Source: Paenibacillus camelliae (GTDB taxonomy: Bacteria > Bacillota > Bacilli > Paenibacillales > Paenibacillaceae). From it: a DNA stretch of 64,000 nt. This document shows, piece after piece, positions 25,896 through 35,622 of the stretch. The position numbers and the translations under genes were made by a program. The notes under the pieces were generated by a model, which saw only the letters and a list, made by a program, of their open reading frames with translations, was not told where the DNA came from and ran no database searches. The stretch is from the NCBI RefSeq assembly GCF_023715345.1, contig NZ_JAMBNY010000010.1, positions 104,861 through 168,860 of the forward strand. Direction: 5' to 3'. How positions within the stretch are numbered: position 1 is the first letter of the stretch; each line of letters starts with the position of its first letter.

Positions 25896-25913
25896 TATCT
25901 CTAAATTGAGATA
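25896..25913. promoter_or_regulatory. MhqR-like operator upstream of yceI (proximal)
   Basis: TATCTC-TAAATT-GAGATA, 6-bp perfect arms 6 nt apart, essentially the MhqR-type operator described in Bacillus. It ends 24 bp before the yceI start codon. Confidence 0.65.
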
Positions 25914-25963
25914 TGTGTTTGAAAAAAAATCATCTAGCTCTTCTTGCTCTGATGAAGTAATTA

Positions 25964-25979
25964 ATCTTAAATTTAAGAT
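25964..25979. promoter_or_regulatory. Operator palindrome upstream of yceI (distal)
   Basis: ATCTTAAATTTAAGAT, a perfect 16-bp palindrome 67 bp (centre to centre) upstream of the proximal site, mirroring the pair at the VOC operon. Confidence 0.6.
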
Positions 25980-26075
25980 AAATTTATCATAGATCGAATA
26001 CACTGTCTACTGTATTTTAAGAATTATTTTCCATTTGGAGCTCACGATAAGCAGCAATCAGGGAATAAACGACAA

Positions 26076-27233
26076 TTAGTATTTGAGCTTTAATATATTT
26101 TGTTCAGTTTTGAATGTCGAACTATTGAATAATAATAGTGCATCGTTAATCTGATGCTCCTCCATATAACTGTCGATGCTGCCATTGTAATAACGAATAT
26201 CGATAACATGCAGCTCCTTGACATGAGAAACGAGGAATGGAAGCACGCTGTGAGCGTAAGAATCTTTAATTATTAAGAGCTTATCTAAATCAACCTGTTT
26301 AGCGTTTAGCTCCGTAACAATTTGCATCAACGCATGGACACCGCCTTGAAAATATGAATATTGATCCTTTTTAGTTAAATAAGTAGGATCATATAGCGAA
26401 TGACTCGTCGTGTTCGTATCCGCAATATATAGCTCTGAGCTGACAGGTTTAACCGGCGTATAGATTTCAATGGAGTCTGGCTTTATCCCGCTAAATAAGC
26501 TTCTTGTATGATAGCTTCCAAGAAAGCTATCAGATACGGTTGTTATTGTGAAATCCTCCTCTGTAGCTGCATGCCATCCCTGCTGCTTAGCATAGGCTTC
26601 ATAAGCTAAATAAGCACCATAGCTAGTCCAATGATGATCGGTTTTATAAAAAATCGGTTTACTGCTGTTTTTCATCGGCTCTAGAAAAGTATAGCCATCA
26701 ATCCATGTCATATTAGCAGCTACCTGCTCAGCAATAAATTGATGGATGAGCTGCTGTGAGTAGGACTGTGCAAGCCAAGGAAGTTTATTTTGATAGAGCC
26801 CGATAGAAGTAGGAGCTAGCAAAAAAGTAATGTTCTTATCGTGATGACGCTTTGCAAACTCATTCACTGCATTCGTATACTGCTCAAGCTTATCATAATC
26901 GGGGGCCTCTAATTTTTCAAAGAGATAGCCATCCTTACCGCGGTATATGCCATTGTTCTCTTGCTGCAGCCTAAGCCGCTCTAATATAGATTTACTAACC
27001 ACCCATTGATCCCGATAAGGAAAATGATCGGTAATGTAAGTCTCGGCATCTTTGGTGAATTGACCCTCGAACAGCTTCATCCAAGTAAATTGCGGAACAC
27101 CTTGTAATTTTCGATTTTCCAACTCCGAATAATAGCTTTTGGGCAGCAGTATAAACAGAAGGAATAAGCCGCTCAAAATAGTAATAAAGCTCCACGTATA
27201 CCATTTGCTTATCGTTGATGAATGTGATGACAT
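26076..27233 (-). CDS. DHHW-family (AlgX/AlgJ-like) extracellular acyltransferase partner
   Basis: 385 residues, type II membrane protein: one N-terminal helix (TWSFITILSGLFLLFILL) then an SGNH-hydrolase-like outside domain. The family motif TDHHWTSYGAYLAY is present, and the segment DKLLIIKDSYAHSVLPFL carries the usual Asp-Ser of these enzymes. It works with the MBOAT protein encoded 41 bp upstream to O-acetylate a cell-surface polymer. Start at 27233 with AAGGAGGAG upstream. Last gene of a three-gene operon. Confidence 0.85.
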   Translation of the reverse strand: MSSHSSTISKWYTWSFITILSGLFLLFILLPKSYYSELENRKLQGVPQFTWMKLFEGQFTKDAETYITDHFPYRDQWVVSKSILERLRLQQENNGIYRGKDGYLFEKLEAPDYDKLEQYTNAVNEFAKRHHDKNITFLLAPTSIGLYQNKLPWLAQSYSQQLIHQFIAEQVAANMTWIDGYTFLEPMKNSSKPIFYKTDHHWTSYGAYLAYEAYAKQQGWHAATEEDFTITTVSDSFLGSYHTRSLFSGIKPDSIEIYTPVKPVSSELYIADTNTTSHSLYDPTYLTKKDQYSYFQGGVHALMQIVTELNAKQVDLDKLLIIKDSYAHSVLPFLVSHVKELHVIDIRYYNGSIDSYMEEHQINDALLLFNSSTFKTEQNILKLKY

Positions 27234-27274
27234 GATGAGCGGCTCCTCCTTAATACACGATTGTGGCGAATACA

Positions 27275-28678
27275 TTAAAACCTGAAATATAGAAACGGAT
27301 TAAACGATGCATCGACCAAATAAGCAATCGATACAAGCAGCAAGATGATGTGCCAAATGAACGAGACAGATTGAAATACGAGCGAACTGGAATGTGATGC
27401 TATGAGACGGCTCTTACTGAGCGGCATCGATGCCAAGATAAGGATTAACAGCAATATACCGTTTGTATATAGCACGTATAGAAACGGTTCATTCCAAGCT
27501 GGCATACTATTCCCACCGAACATAGCTCTGAAGTAGCCGGCCATCTGTGGTATGGATTCAACTGCGAATATAACCCAACCAAGCAGAATGAAAAGTATAG
27601 CGTAGCCATGACTCATCCAAGCCGGTAAACGATCAAGCATACGCAACATAAACCACTTCTCTAGCATCAGAATAATGCCGAAATAAACGCCCCAAATCAG
27701 AAAGTTCCAGCTTGCTCCATGCCAAATTCCTGTAAGCATCCAAACCATTGCTATGTTCCGTAATTGCTTGAGTCGCCCTTGCCTATTGCCTCCAAGTGGA
27801 ATGTAGACATATTGGCGAAACCATGACCCTAGCGATATATGCCAACGACGCCAAAACTCGGTTATGCTCCGTGAAATGTAAGGAAAGTTGAAATTCTCAT
27901 TGAATCGAAAGCCAAGCATTAAACCAAGTCCGATAGCCATATCTGAATAGCCGCTAAAATCAAAATAAATTTGAAAGGCAAAAGCTATAATACCGAGCCA
28001 TGCCATGAGCATCGAGAGTGATTCAACTGGCTGTGCTGAAATTTGGTTCCAAATGATACCGATATTGTTAGCAAGCAGTACTTTTTTCGCAAGACCAATA
28101 ATGAAGCGCCTTACGCCTTCAGCAAACATCGCATGACCAACCGTTCGGCTGAGCAATTGCTCAGCAATCGTTGAATACTGAACAATTGGGCCTGCAACAA
28201 GCTGCGGAAATAGTGAGATATAGGCTGCAAAGTCAATCCAATTACGCTGAGCCTCAACATCTCTTCGATACACATCGATAATGTAAGAAATCGATTGGAA
28301 CGTATAGAAGGAAATACCGATGGGCAGCGGTAATTCAAGCAATGGAATAGATGTACCCCATGCTGTATTTATATTAATAATTAAAAAATCAGCGTACTTG
28401 AAAAAACCAAGCACGCTAACATTAATTGCAACCGATGCAACGACTATAAGCTTTCTTTTCATAGCACCGTACGTTGGACTGCTAAGTAGTAAGCCGAAAA
28501 CATAATCTCCTATCGTTGCAAAAATCATGAGCACAATGTAGACAGGCTCCCCCCAAGCGTAAAAGACGAGGCTAGCTACTAGTAGTACCACGTTTTTCAG
28601 GCGTTTAGGAGAAACATAATAAATGAACAGCAAAATAGGTAAATAGAGAAATAAAAATAATAAGCTGCTAAAGACCAT
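27275..28678 (-). CDS. MBOAT-family O-acyltransferase (AlgI/DltB-like)
   Basis: 467 residues with about ten membrane helices. MVFSSLLFLFLYLP start, FEQ-like QLVAGPIVQY, FNFPYISRSITEFWRRWHISLGSW block and the catalytic-His segment MLTGIWHGASWNFLIWG are all AlgI-type. It moves acyl groups across the membrane onto exopolysaccharide or teichoic acid. Start at 28678 has GGAGGCC 4 nt upstream. Middle gene of the DUF4358-MBOAT-DHHW operon. Confidence 0.92.
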   Translation of the reverse strand: MVFSSLLFLFLYLPILLFIYYVSPKRLKNVVLLVASLVFYAWGEPVYIVLMIFATIGDYVFGLLLSSPTYGAMKRKLIVVASVAINVSVLGFFKYADFLIININTAWGTSIPLLELPLPIGISFYTFQSISYIIDVYRRDVEAQRNWIDFAAYISLFPQLVAGPIVQYSTIAEQLLSRTVGHAMFAEGVRRFIIGLAKKVLLANNIGIIWNQISAQPVESLSMLMAWLGIIAFAFQIYFDFSGYSDMAIGLGLMLGFRFNENFNFPYISRSITEFWRRWHISLGSWFRQYVYIPLGGNRQGRLKQLRNIAMVWMLTGIWHGASWNFLIWGVYFGIILMLEKWFMLRMLDRLPAWMSHGYAILFILLGWVIFAVESIPQMAGYFRAMFGGNSMPAWNEPFLYVLYTNGILLLILILASMPLSKSRLIASHSSSLVFQSVSFIWHIILLLVSIAYLVDASFNPFLYFRF

Positions 28679-28723
28679 ACTGGCCTCCATCTTTTCCTAA
28701 ATAAAAATTAGAAAGGTTCAATA

Positions 28724-29338
28724 TTATGAAGCAAAAAAGCTATTGAACTGTTCAACAATATCATCAGCATTTTCAGATATTACGAAAAGCACATAATTGC
28801 CTTGTGTAACAATTTTGTAGTTTTTAGCATTTTCATATTGATCCGGCAGATAGGTTTCAAATTGTTTCTGAACATCTGTCGCACGTTGCTTTATGCCTTC
28901 TTCAATTGTAGGCATTGAAGCTGCATCTTTAAGCTTAAAAATAGCAATCTCATTCGTTTTTATATTCATCATTGGCATTTTGACGACGAATTGCTCTGCC
29001 AAAGCAGGGTCGAAATGATACATATCCTTGATCATCTCAGCATTCATATCTAATTGTGATGGCTCCTCTACAGCTGCAAGAATAGCATCCATCATTTCTG
29101 CAGGAGTACTTGAACCGTTGACTTCATTTAGTTCTTCTTCGCTTCCTGTCTGATCGTTGCCAGCATCTTCAGTTGGTTTATTTTGCTCACCAGCCGCATC
29201 ATTATTCGAGTTATTGTTTGAACCTTGCTCGGTTGGTGGCGTGGATTCAGGCTTTTCCTTGTTGTCATTACCAGCGCAGGCTGTTAGTGCAAGTCCCATA
29301 GCAATGACTAATACAAATGCGATTGCTCTTTTTTTCAT
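28724..29338 (-). CDS. DUF4358 domain lipoprotein
   Basis: 204 residues. Signal with lipobox LTAC, a 60-residue Asn/Glu/Thr-rich linker, then a DUF4358 domain (about 80-204; YHFDPALAEQFVVKMPMMNIKTNEIAIFKL). First gene of the acyltransferase operon, 45 bp before the MBOAT gene. The domain is frequently found next to MBOAT/DHHW genes, so a role in surface-polymer acylation is inferred. Start at 29338 (GGGAG 10 nt upstream). Confidence 0.85.
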   Translation of the reverse strand: MKKRAIAFVLVIAMGLALTACAGNDNKEKPESTPPTEQGSNNNSNNDAAGEQNKPTEDAGNDQTGSEEELNEVNGSSTPAEMMDAILAAVEEPSQLDMNAEMIKDMYHFDPALAEQFVVKMPMMNIKTNEIAIFKLKDAASMPTIEEGIKQRATDVQKQFETYLPDQYENAKNYKIVTQGNYVLFVISENADDIVEQFNSFFAS

Positions 29339-29598
29339 AGTTGTCATACTCCCTTATCTCATAGTTGTCGTTTCATGTATCACTAACGTATAAAATTTAA
29401 ATATTGTTGCAAAAATTGTCGAATACTCTTTTAGAATCTGATGATATCGTTAGGTTATATGTTAAAAACCGGAATAATTCTAGAGCTATTATCGCTAAAC
29501 TTATCCACTTTTTTTTCCGTTAATGCAACCAGGACGGGGACGGCATATTCAGAAGCATGATAATATAAGGTCATATTGAATAAAGGGGTATGAAAGAA

Positions 29599-30300
29599 AT
29601 GTCCACTCATCCAAATTGGAAAACAGGTGCTACCGGATACAAATTTATAGCTTCCTTTAGCGGAGGTAAGGATAGTACCCTTGCCTTATATAAAGCAATG
29701 AAGACTGGGGAAGCCATTGGGCTTATCGCTATGCTGGAGGAAGAGGGAACACGCTCCAGATCTCATGGCATGCCTCCCGAGCTATTGCAAGCGCAAGCTG
29801 ATTCTATAGGCTTACCACTACATACCACGGCTTCTAGCTGGCAAGATTACGAAGAAAAATTTATACGCATGCTAGAAACAGCTAAGCTTCAAGGTGCCGA
29901 AGTGTTAGTAACGGGAGACTTGGACATGCCTGCTCACGGCTGTTGGCACGATAAAGTAACAAAAATAGCTGGGTTAAAGCTCGCCATGCCTCTATGGGAG
30001 ATGAATCATCGAGATGCTGTTGAAGAGTTTATCCGGCTTGGATTCATCACGATCATTGTCACGGTTAATTTGTCATTAGGTATGAAAGAGGAGGATCTTG
30101 GGCGTATACTGACCCTTGATTATGTGGATGAGCTTATTGTACGCGGGATCGACCCATGCGGCGAAGGCGGTGAGTTCCATACGACTGTCATTGACGGCCC
30201 TCTATTCAAACAAAGAATCAACGTAACAAAAGGTGAAATCATTCGCAACGGGGAGTATGCTTTCTTACCATTAGCAACAGAGGATCTCAAGCGGAGCTAA
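29599..30300 (+). CDS. Dph6-related ATP pyrophosphatase (PP-loop)
   Basis: 233 residues, adenine-nucleotide alpha-hydrolase fold. PP-loop motif FSGGKDST sits near residue 24, and GDLDMPAHGCWHDKVTKIAGL, PLWEMNHRDAVEEF and GIDPCGEGGEFHT are the Dph6 family blocks. In eukaryotes and archaea this fold amidates diphthine on EF2; bacteria lack diphthamide, so the bacterial substrate is unknown although annotation pipelines often write diphthine-ammonia ligase. Start at the second ATG (29599) with AAAGGGG 10 nt upstream. Confidence 0.85.
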   Translation: MSTHPNWKTGATGYKFIASFSGGKDSTLALYKAMKTGEAIGLIAMLEEEGTRSRSHGMPPELLQAQADSIGLPLHTTASSWQDYEEKFIRMLETAKLQGAEVLVTGDLDMPAHGCWHDKVTKIAGLKLAMPLWEMNHRDAVEEFIRLGFITIIVTVNLSLGMKEEDLGRILTLDYVDELIVRGIDPCGEGGEFHTTVIDGPLFKQRINVTKGEIIRNGEYAFLPLATEDLKRS

Positions 30301-30330
30301 GAAAGTACAGAGACATTTGCTTCAAATAAA

Positions 30331-30374
30331 AATCAACGATGGGTTAATGCTAATGCTATCGCCCATCGTTGATT
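30331..30374. terminator. Terminator between convergent genes
   Basis: 13-bp arms AATCAACGATGGG and CCCATCGTTGATT; T-rich (TTTTTATTTG) on the minus strand, so mainly for the FtsX-like permease gene. Confidence 0.7.
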
Positions 30375-30434
30375 GGAACAGTTCATGAACCATCACTTAT
30401 TGATTTGAACATTACTCATTTATTGCATACTCAT

Positions 30435-32780
30435 TTACTCCTCTATCATTAAACGGCGTGTCGTTATCTTTTTTATTCCATAAGAGACAAGGAAGGATAT
30501 GACATAGGACAACAGGATAAGAGCGATGCAAACGAACAGAATAAGCGGTATGTTTATAATAAATTGCACATTTCGAACCCCTGCACCGGTTAGCAGCACG
30601 GACAACAATGGATTAGTATATATAGCGCCCAAGCCCCCACCTAACAGCACAGATAGTACAACGACCGGCAAAAAGCTCAATGATATTTGCGACATTAGCT
30701 GAAAGGTCGTATATCCTAATGACCTTAGAACGCCTAGCTCTTTTTTACGCTGCAGGATCATTTTCTTAATAACAAGGTACAGAATTAACACAACAACTAG
30801 AAAGGTGATCACCAATACGGTAACCATGACCGTAAACACCGCTGAAGTATAGATTTTACTCTGACTTTGGATCGTATCTGTAACATCAATAATATTGGTA
30901 ATGTCATGTCCAAACTGAGCTTTTAGTTGTTGAATAAAGCTCGTATTATCAACACCTTCTATATACAGGTTTAACAATGTCCCCTCATAATGTGGCAGCA
31001 CCTGCTTGGCCCCACTCACCGTTATATACGTCATCTGACCGAGATTACTAATGGACTGACTCAAACCTGTAATCAGATAATTGGACTTCAGCTCCCCTGC
31101 CTCAACCTCGACCATATCACCAATCGTTTTATTTAGCGCGCTGGCCACAACCCATGACACAGCAATTTCGTTATCATACTTCGGATATCTCCCTTCATAG
31201 ACCAATTGATTATTCAATTTACTGTAGTCATCGGACATATTCATATAGAACGATTGGCCATCTACCTTCATGCTGGTCATATCCAGTACGGCAACTTTAG
31301 TCATATGCTCCATCTGTTCCAAGCTCGTCAGGATTTGCTCATAATCGGCTGCATCTGTAATTTGCAGCATAATATTTGAGGTTTCTGCACCAACAAGATG
31401 GATAAAAGCTGTTTTGTCTTTTCCAATATTGTAATAAAGCACAACCGAGAATACGGATGCAAAGGTAATAGCTGTTACGATAACAGATATCATTAAATTT
31501 TGCTTCATATTCGTAAGGGTCGTCTTACAGGCTAGTAGCAATTGAAGAGGGCCTTTCGCTTTATCGAGCGGAAATCTATTTTTCTTGAAGTTATGAGTAA
31601 TAATTCCCCCTCTTAACGCGACGACAGGAGGTAGTCTGAAAATACGTAGTGAAGACATAACTACCACAAGCACGATTAATAGTAGAATTAGCGCAATGCT
31701 TATGAGATTAATGAGTGGTAAAAAGCTTTTACTCCATAACAAGCCAGATAGTGTCGTCACAACACTACCGAATACAGGTAGAACGAGATAAGATATAGCT
31801 GCTCCTAACACACCTGCACTTAAAGTGATGATGACGAATTGCAATAAGATCGATAACATGACTTGATAGCTTGTATATCCTAGCGCCTTAAGAACCCCAA
31901 TATTATTCATGCCTTCTGTAATATGATTGCTCACTCTAAATTGAATGACGATTAATGCGACAGCAATAATAACTAGAGCAAATGCCATAAGAATCATCGT
32001 AATGATGTTGATGGTCATAGATCCCACACTCTTTACAATGTCACTATCTAGCGTTGTAAATAATGGAGCTGACGCACTTCTCCCAGGAGGATCTGGAAAT
32101 TCCCCAGTAAAGTCGTTCAGAAAACCGGTGATCTGTCCACTATCCTGAAGCTTAATTGAATATAGAACGCCATGATCGGCAGTATGCTCCTCTAGTTTAA
32201 TGAATTGTTCCTCTGGCAAATAAAACTTTAATATTCCGGTATTATGCATCCCCATCATTGCACTTTCAAAGAAACCGGCAATCGTGTAGTGGAATGACTG
32301 ATCGTCAATATGCAAGGTAAAGGAATCCCCTAGCTGATACCCCGCATTCAGCTTAAAGTCATATGGAACATAAATCCCATTTGTAACCTCTGGCTCTGAT
32401 GACTGCTCGACCAGCTTTATTGGAGAAAGCTGTCTATCCTGTTCGGCTTGCTGCACAGCTATACCAATGCTCATATCATTCTCACCATAGGAAAACCTTC
32501 CTGCGGCCCAAATGACAGCCTCTCTTTCCGAAGCGGCTACTCGAGGGTCTTGCTTAATGTAATCATAGTAGACTTGCTGTTCATCGGAGCGATCAAGTAA
32601 AAGGTTAATGTTAGGCTCCTGCAATTGCTCGAATTTGTTATCAAAAAATGTATTCATTTTTATAGCTATCGTTAGGCTGACATTCAGCAAAATGCTTGCT
32701 ATCATAATCATGAAAAATAAAGATATAATCGAGCTTCTAGAGCCCTTCATATTAGATAGAGCAAGATTCCACAGCTTCAT
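30435..32780 (-). CDS. ABC transporter permease with two FtsX domains
   Basis: 781 residues. One N-terminal helix, a large outside domain (about 40-250), three helices, a second helix and outside domain (about 440-650) and three last helices: the MacB/FtsX layout duplicated. IGVLKALGYTSYQ and LGVLRSLGYTTFQ are the two matched coupling helices. Such permeases export peptides or lipoproteins, or pull lipophilic antibiotics off the membrane. Start at 32780, one base after the ATPase stop (TAGTATG). The two-component genes upstream suggest induction by a surface signal. Confidence 0.9.
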   Translation of the reverse strand: MKLWNLALSNMKGSRSSIISLFFMIMIASILLNVSLTIAIKMNTFFDNKFEQLQEPNINLLLDRSDEQQVYYDYIKQDPRVAASEREAVIWAAGRFSYGENDMSIGIAVQQAEQDRQLSPIKLVEQSSEPEVTNGIYVPYDFKLNAGYQLGDSFTLHIDDQSFHYTIAGFFESAMMGMHNTGILKFYLPEEQFIKLEEHTADHGVLYSIKLQDSGQITGFLNDFTGEFPDPPGRSASAPLFTTLDSDIVKSVGSMTINIITMILMAFALVIIAVALIVIQFRVSNHITEGMNNIGVLKALGYTSYQVMLSILLQFVIITLSAGVLGAAISYLVLPVFGSVVTTLSGLLWSKSFLPLINLISIALILLLIVLVVVMSSLRIFRLPPVVALRGGIITHNFKKNRFPLDKAKGPLQLLLACKTTLTNMKQNLMISVIVTAITFASVFSVVLYYNIGKDKTAFIHLVGAETSNIMLQITDAADYEQILTSLEQMEHMTKVAVLDMTSMKVDGQSFYMNMSDDYSKLNNQLVYEGRYPKYDNEIAVSWVVASALNKTIGDMVEVEAGELKSNYLITGLSQSISNLGQMTYITVSGAKQVLPHYEGTLLNLYIEGVDNTSFIQQLKAQFGHDITNIIDVTDTIQSQSKIYTSAVFTVMVTVLVITFLVVVLILYLVIKKMILQRKKELGVLRSLGYTTFQLMSQISLSFLPVVVLSVLLGGGLGAIYTNPLLSVLLTGAGVRNVQFIINIPLILFVCIALILLSYVISFLVSYGIKKITTRRLMIEE

Positions 32781-32781
32781 A

Positions 32782-33543
32782 CTACCACCCCATCTCATTG
32801 AGAAAAGCTTGGAGCTGGTGCTGTCGTTGTTCGCGGTTGTTATTATAGTAGGAGTCCAGTGATAAGTCTCCACATATAACGCCATCCCGTAAATAGAGCA
32901 CTCGATTACCACGAAGAGCTGTTTTCAAATCATGTGTAACCATAACAATACTCTGCCCATGTTCATTGAAGCTGCTTAAAATATCTAGCACGGCATCACT
33001 TGAAGAAGAGTTAAGCGCGCCCGTCGGCTCATCTGCAAATACGATTTGTGGTCTGTTAATAAGTGCACGCACGATCCCCACACGCTGAGCCTCTCCTCCA
33101 GAAAGCTGTGAAGGGAACTTGCCCCAATCCTTTTCTAGCAAGCCTACCTTTAATAGTAGCTCCTTCGCCCTTTTTACTACATTCTTCTTATCTCTGCTTA
33201 CCAGCAAACCACTAGCTAGAATGTTATCAAGGACACTCATATGATCCAACAAATTAATATGCTGAAAAATAAATCCACAATGTTTTCTGCGAAATAATGC
33301 GAGCTGATCCTGATTCAGCTTGCTTATATTTTGATTGTTCACGATGATGCTTCCAAGCGTTGGCTGATCCATACCGCTTAACGCATAAAGCAGTGTGGAT
33401 TTCCCAGAGCCTGAAGCGCCCATAATAACGGTGAAATCACCGTTTTGCAGCGTTAGATCTAGGTTTTTCAACACATGCTGCTGATTACCACCACTAGAGT
33501 AGGTTTTACAAAGCTTTTCCGTTACGATTAAACTGTCAGACAT
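32782..33543 (-). CDS. ABC transporter ATP-binding protein (LolD/MacB type)
   Basis: 253 residues; Walker A GASGSGKST, Q-loop FIFQHINLLDHMSV, signature LSGGEAQRVGIVRAL, Walker B IVFADEPTGALN, and H-loop VTHD. Partner of the FtsX-type permease that follows directly. GAAGGTGCAAGC precedes the ATG. A 136-bp gap separates it from the kinase gene; it may hold a separate promoter. Confidence 0.93.
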   Translation of the reverse strand: MSDSLIVTEKLCKTYSSGGNQQHVLKNLDLTLQNGDFTVIMGASGSGKSTLLYALSGMDQPTLGSIIVNNQNISKLNQDQLALFRRKHCGFIFQHINLLDHMSVLDNILASGLLVSRDKKNVVKRAKELLLKVGLLEKDWGKFPSQLSGGEAQRVGIVRALINRPQIVFADEPTGALNSSSSDAVLDILSSFNEHGQSIVMVTHDLKTALRGNRVLYLRDGVICGDLSLDSYYNNNREQRQHQLQAFLNEMGW

Positions 33544-33679
33544 GCTTGCACCTTCCTTTTGTATCGAACATTAATTTATTTATCAAGGTAGCTCTATCAT
33601 ACAAAAGAAGATATTATTGAATCTTTATCTATTCCTTAACTGATTCTTAATTGTTCAACTATTATCGATAACCCGCTAG

Positions 33680-34942
33680 CTATACCAGCTTAATTTGCAG
33701 GACAACCGTAAATCCATCGTTATGATTAAAACAGTAAATATCACCCTGCATTTTGTTCATGAGATATTTTGAAATATATAAGCCCAGCCCCGATCCGTTT
33801 TGACCGTCTGCATTACTTCCACGATAAAATTTCCGGAAGATGAGAGGGATTTCATCCTCTTTCATTCCCTTCCCTTCATCTGTAATGGAAAGCTCAAGAT
33901 ATTCATTCACCAGCTTGGCTTGAATAGCTACGCTGCCATCCGAGTACTTATACGCATTGCTAACTACATTATCAATAACCTGCTGCAATCTATTCGTATC
34001 GGTTAGAAGCAGGCACTCTGGTATATCACCACAGATAATCCGGTTATCGTAATTAACCGAATCGATCATACGCGTTAATACGATGCTTAACTCTTCAGAT
34101 AATGTAACTTGCAGCTCATTCAATTCCTCCAACGTTGCATGGAACATATCCGTAACGAGTAGATTAATTTGCTCAGACTTGGAATAGATCATATTTAATT
34201 GTTTCACCGTCTTCTCATCTTCGGCACGAAGCAGCATTAGCTCGCTAATCGCTTTAATCGATGCTACAGGAGTTTTAATGTCATGACTTAAGCTTGCGAC
34301 AAGCTCCTTCTTACTGCGATTGGCTTCGTATTCACTAGCTTTTGCAGCTGCCAATTCATCCCTCATCATATCAAAGCTCTCTGTAAACGCACCGAATGGA
34401 TTGTTTTTCATCATGTGCAGCGGAATATCGAAATTCCCTCTAGCAATATGCTGAGCAAAATGCTGCAGCTGCTTAAACGGCTTAAATATAACTTGATGAA
34501 TATAGACAATATAAACCATTAAAAACATAGCAATTACGATGAAAATAATAATAAGTGCAACAACAAGCCGATGCTTAATATCGTTAATAACCGCTTCGTA
34601 GTTATTGTGAATGAGCACTTTCCCTACATGTTTTTGCATAATGGAGACATCGATGACGGTACTACGGTTTTTTATTGCTTCATTAATCGAAGAGTCCGCA
34701 TTCTCATTATTTTGGTAGATGAGCTCACCTTTGTCATTTACAACTGAGAAAACGAGATCGCTCTCACTATAGTTTCCCGCTTCAATATCTGACCAATGCT
34801 GTTCAACCAATTTCACAATTTCATTCATTGCCACTACGTCCACTTGACTGCTCATGTTTGTTCTCTGCAAGAGCAGCATGGTTATCGTAATACTGACAAC
34901 GAGCATAGCAGCACTAATAAGTATTAGCCCTCTCATCCTCAT
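33680..34942 (-). CDS. Sensor histidine kinase
   Basis: 420 residues. Two membrane helices (about 4-26 and 126-150) enclose an extracellular sensor of about 100 residues, then HAMP, a dimerisation domain with phospho-acceptor His220 in SLSHDIKTPVAS, N-box NVVSNAYKYS, G-boxes DEGKGMKEDEI and GSGLGLYISKY. It overlaps the response regulator by 4 nt (ATGA). The extracellular domain distinguishes it from the short BceS type. It probably senses the compound exported by the adjacent ABC system. Confidence 0.93.
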   Translation of the reverse strand: MRMRGLILISAAMLVVSITITMLLLQRTNMSSQVDVVAMNEIVKLVEQHWSDIEAGNYSESDLVFSVVNDKGELIYQNNENADSSINEAIKNRSTVIDVSIMQKHVGKVLIHNNYEAVINDIKHRLVVALIIIFIVIAMFLMVYIVYIHQVIFKPFKQLQHFAQHIARGNFDIPLHMMKNNPFGAFTESFDMMRDELAAAKASEYEANRSKKELVASLSHDIKTPVASIKAISELMLLRAEDEKTVKQLNMIYSKSEQINLLVTDMFHATLEELNELQVTLSEELSIVLTRMIDSVNYDNRIICGDIPECLLLTDTNRLQQVIDNVVSNAYKYSDGSVAIQAKLVNEYLELSITDEGKGMKEDEIPLIFRKFYRGSNADGQNGSGLGLYISKYLMNKMQGDIYCFNHNDGFTVVLQIKLV

Positions 34943-35622
34943 AACGGTTGATCCTCGAGCATATAGCCTGTGCCCCAAATCGTTTTAATGTAGATTGGTT
35001 CATTAGGGTTCTCCTCTATTTTTTCACGCAAATGACGAATATGTACATTCAAAGTTCCATCTCCCGTGATGACGTCTCCCCAAACCTTGCGGAAGAGCTC
35101 ATCCTTGGAGATGATACGATTTTTATTTTCTGCCAAGTAACAAAGCAGCTTGAATTCCATCGTTTTTAGCGATATCTCTTTGCCCTTTACTCGCACCCGA
35201 TTTTTATCTCGATCAATATATACGTCACCAAATGCTAACGTTTCAAGCTGCTGCTGACCACCATATCGCTTTAGAACGGCTTTTACTTTTGCGAGCAATA
35301 TACTAAGCGTATACGGCTTATGGATATAATCATCTCCTCCGATGTTCAACGCAATCAGCACATCATCATCACTCGATCTGGCGCTAATAAATAAAATCGG
35401 AATTTGCGTCGTTGCTCTTAGCTTCTTACATAAGTCAAAGCCTGAATTTTGTCCTAGATTAATGTCCAACAGGATAAGCTCTGTATTGTGCTGCTCCAGA
35501 AACTGCAAGCACTCCTCCGCACTGGTAACATAGTAGGTTTTTACATCAAACATATTAAAGTATTCACTAGTCGTTTCTGCTAGCTCCAACTCGTCATCTA
35601 CAATTAAGCAATGATAGTTCAT
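34939..35622 (-). CDS. OmpR-family response regulator
   Basis: 227 residues; receiver with acidic pair (VDDE, residues 9-10), phospho-acceptor Asp53 in LLDINLG, Ser in FISARS and Lys in HKPYTL, then a winged-helix DNA-binding domain (about 130-225; LNVHIRHLREKIEENPNEP). Start ATG at 35622 with GGAG 8 nt upstream. First gene of the regulator-kinase-ATPase-permease operon. Confidence 0.94.
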   Translation of the reverse strand: MNYHCLIVDDELELAETTSEYFNMFDVKTYYVTSAEECLQFLEQHNTELILLDINLGQNSGFDLCKKLRATTQIPILFISARSSDDDVLIALNIGGDDYIHKPYTLSILLAKVKAVLKRYGGQQQLETLAFGDVYIDRDKNRVRVKGKEISLKTMEFKLLCYLAENKNRIISKDELFRKVWGDVITGDGTLNVHIRHLREKIEENPNEPIYIKTIWGTGYMLEDQPL

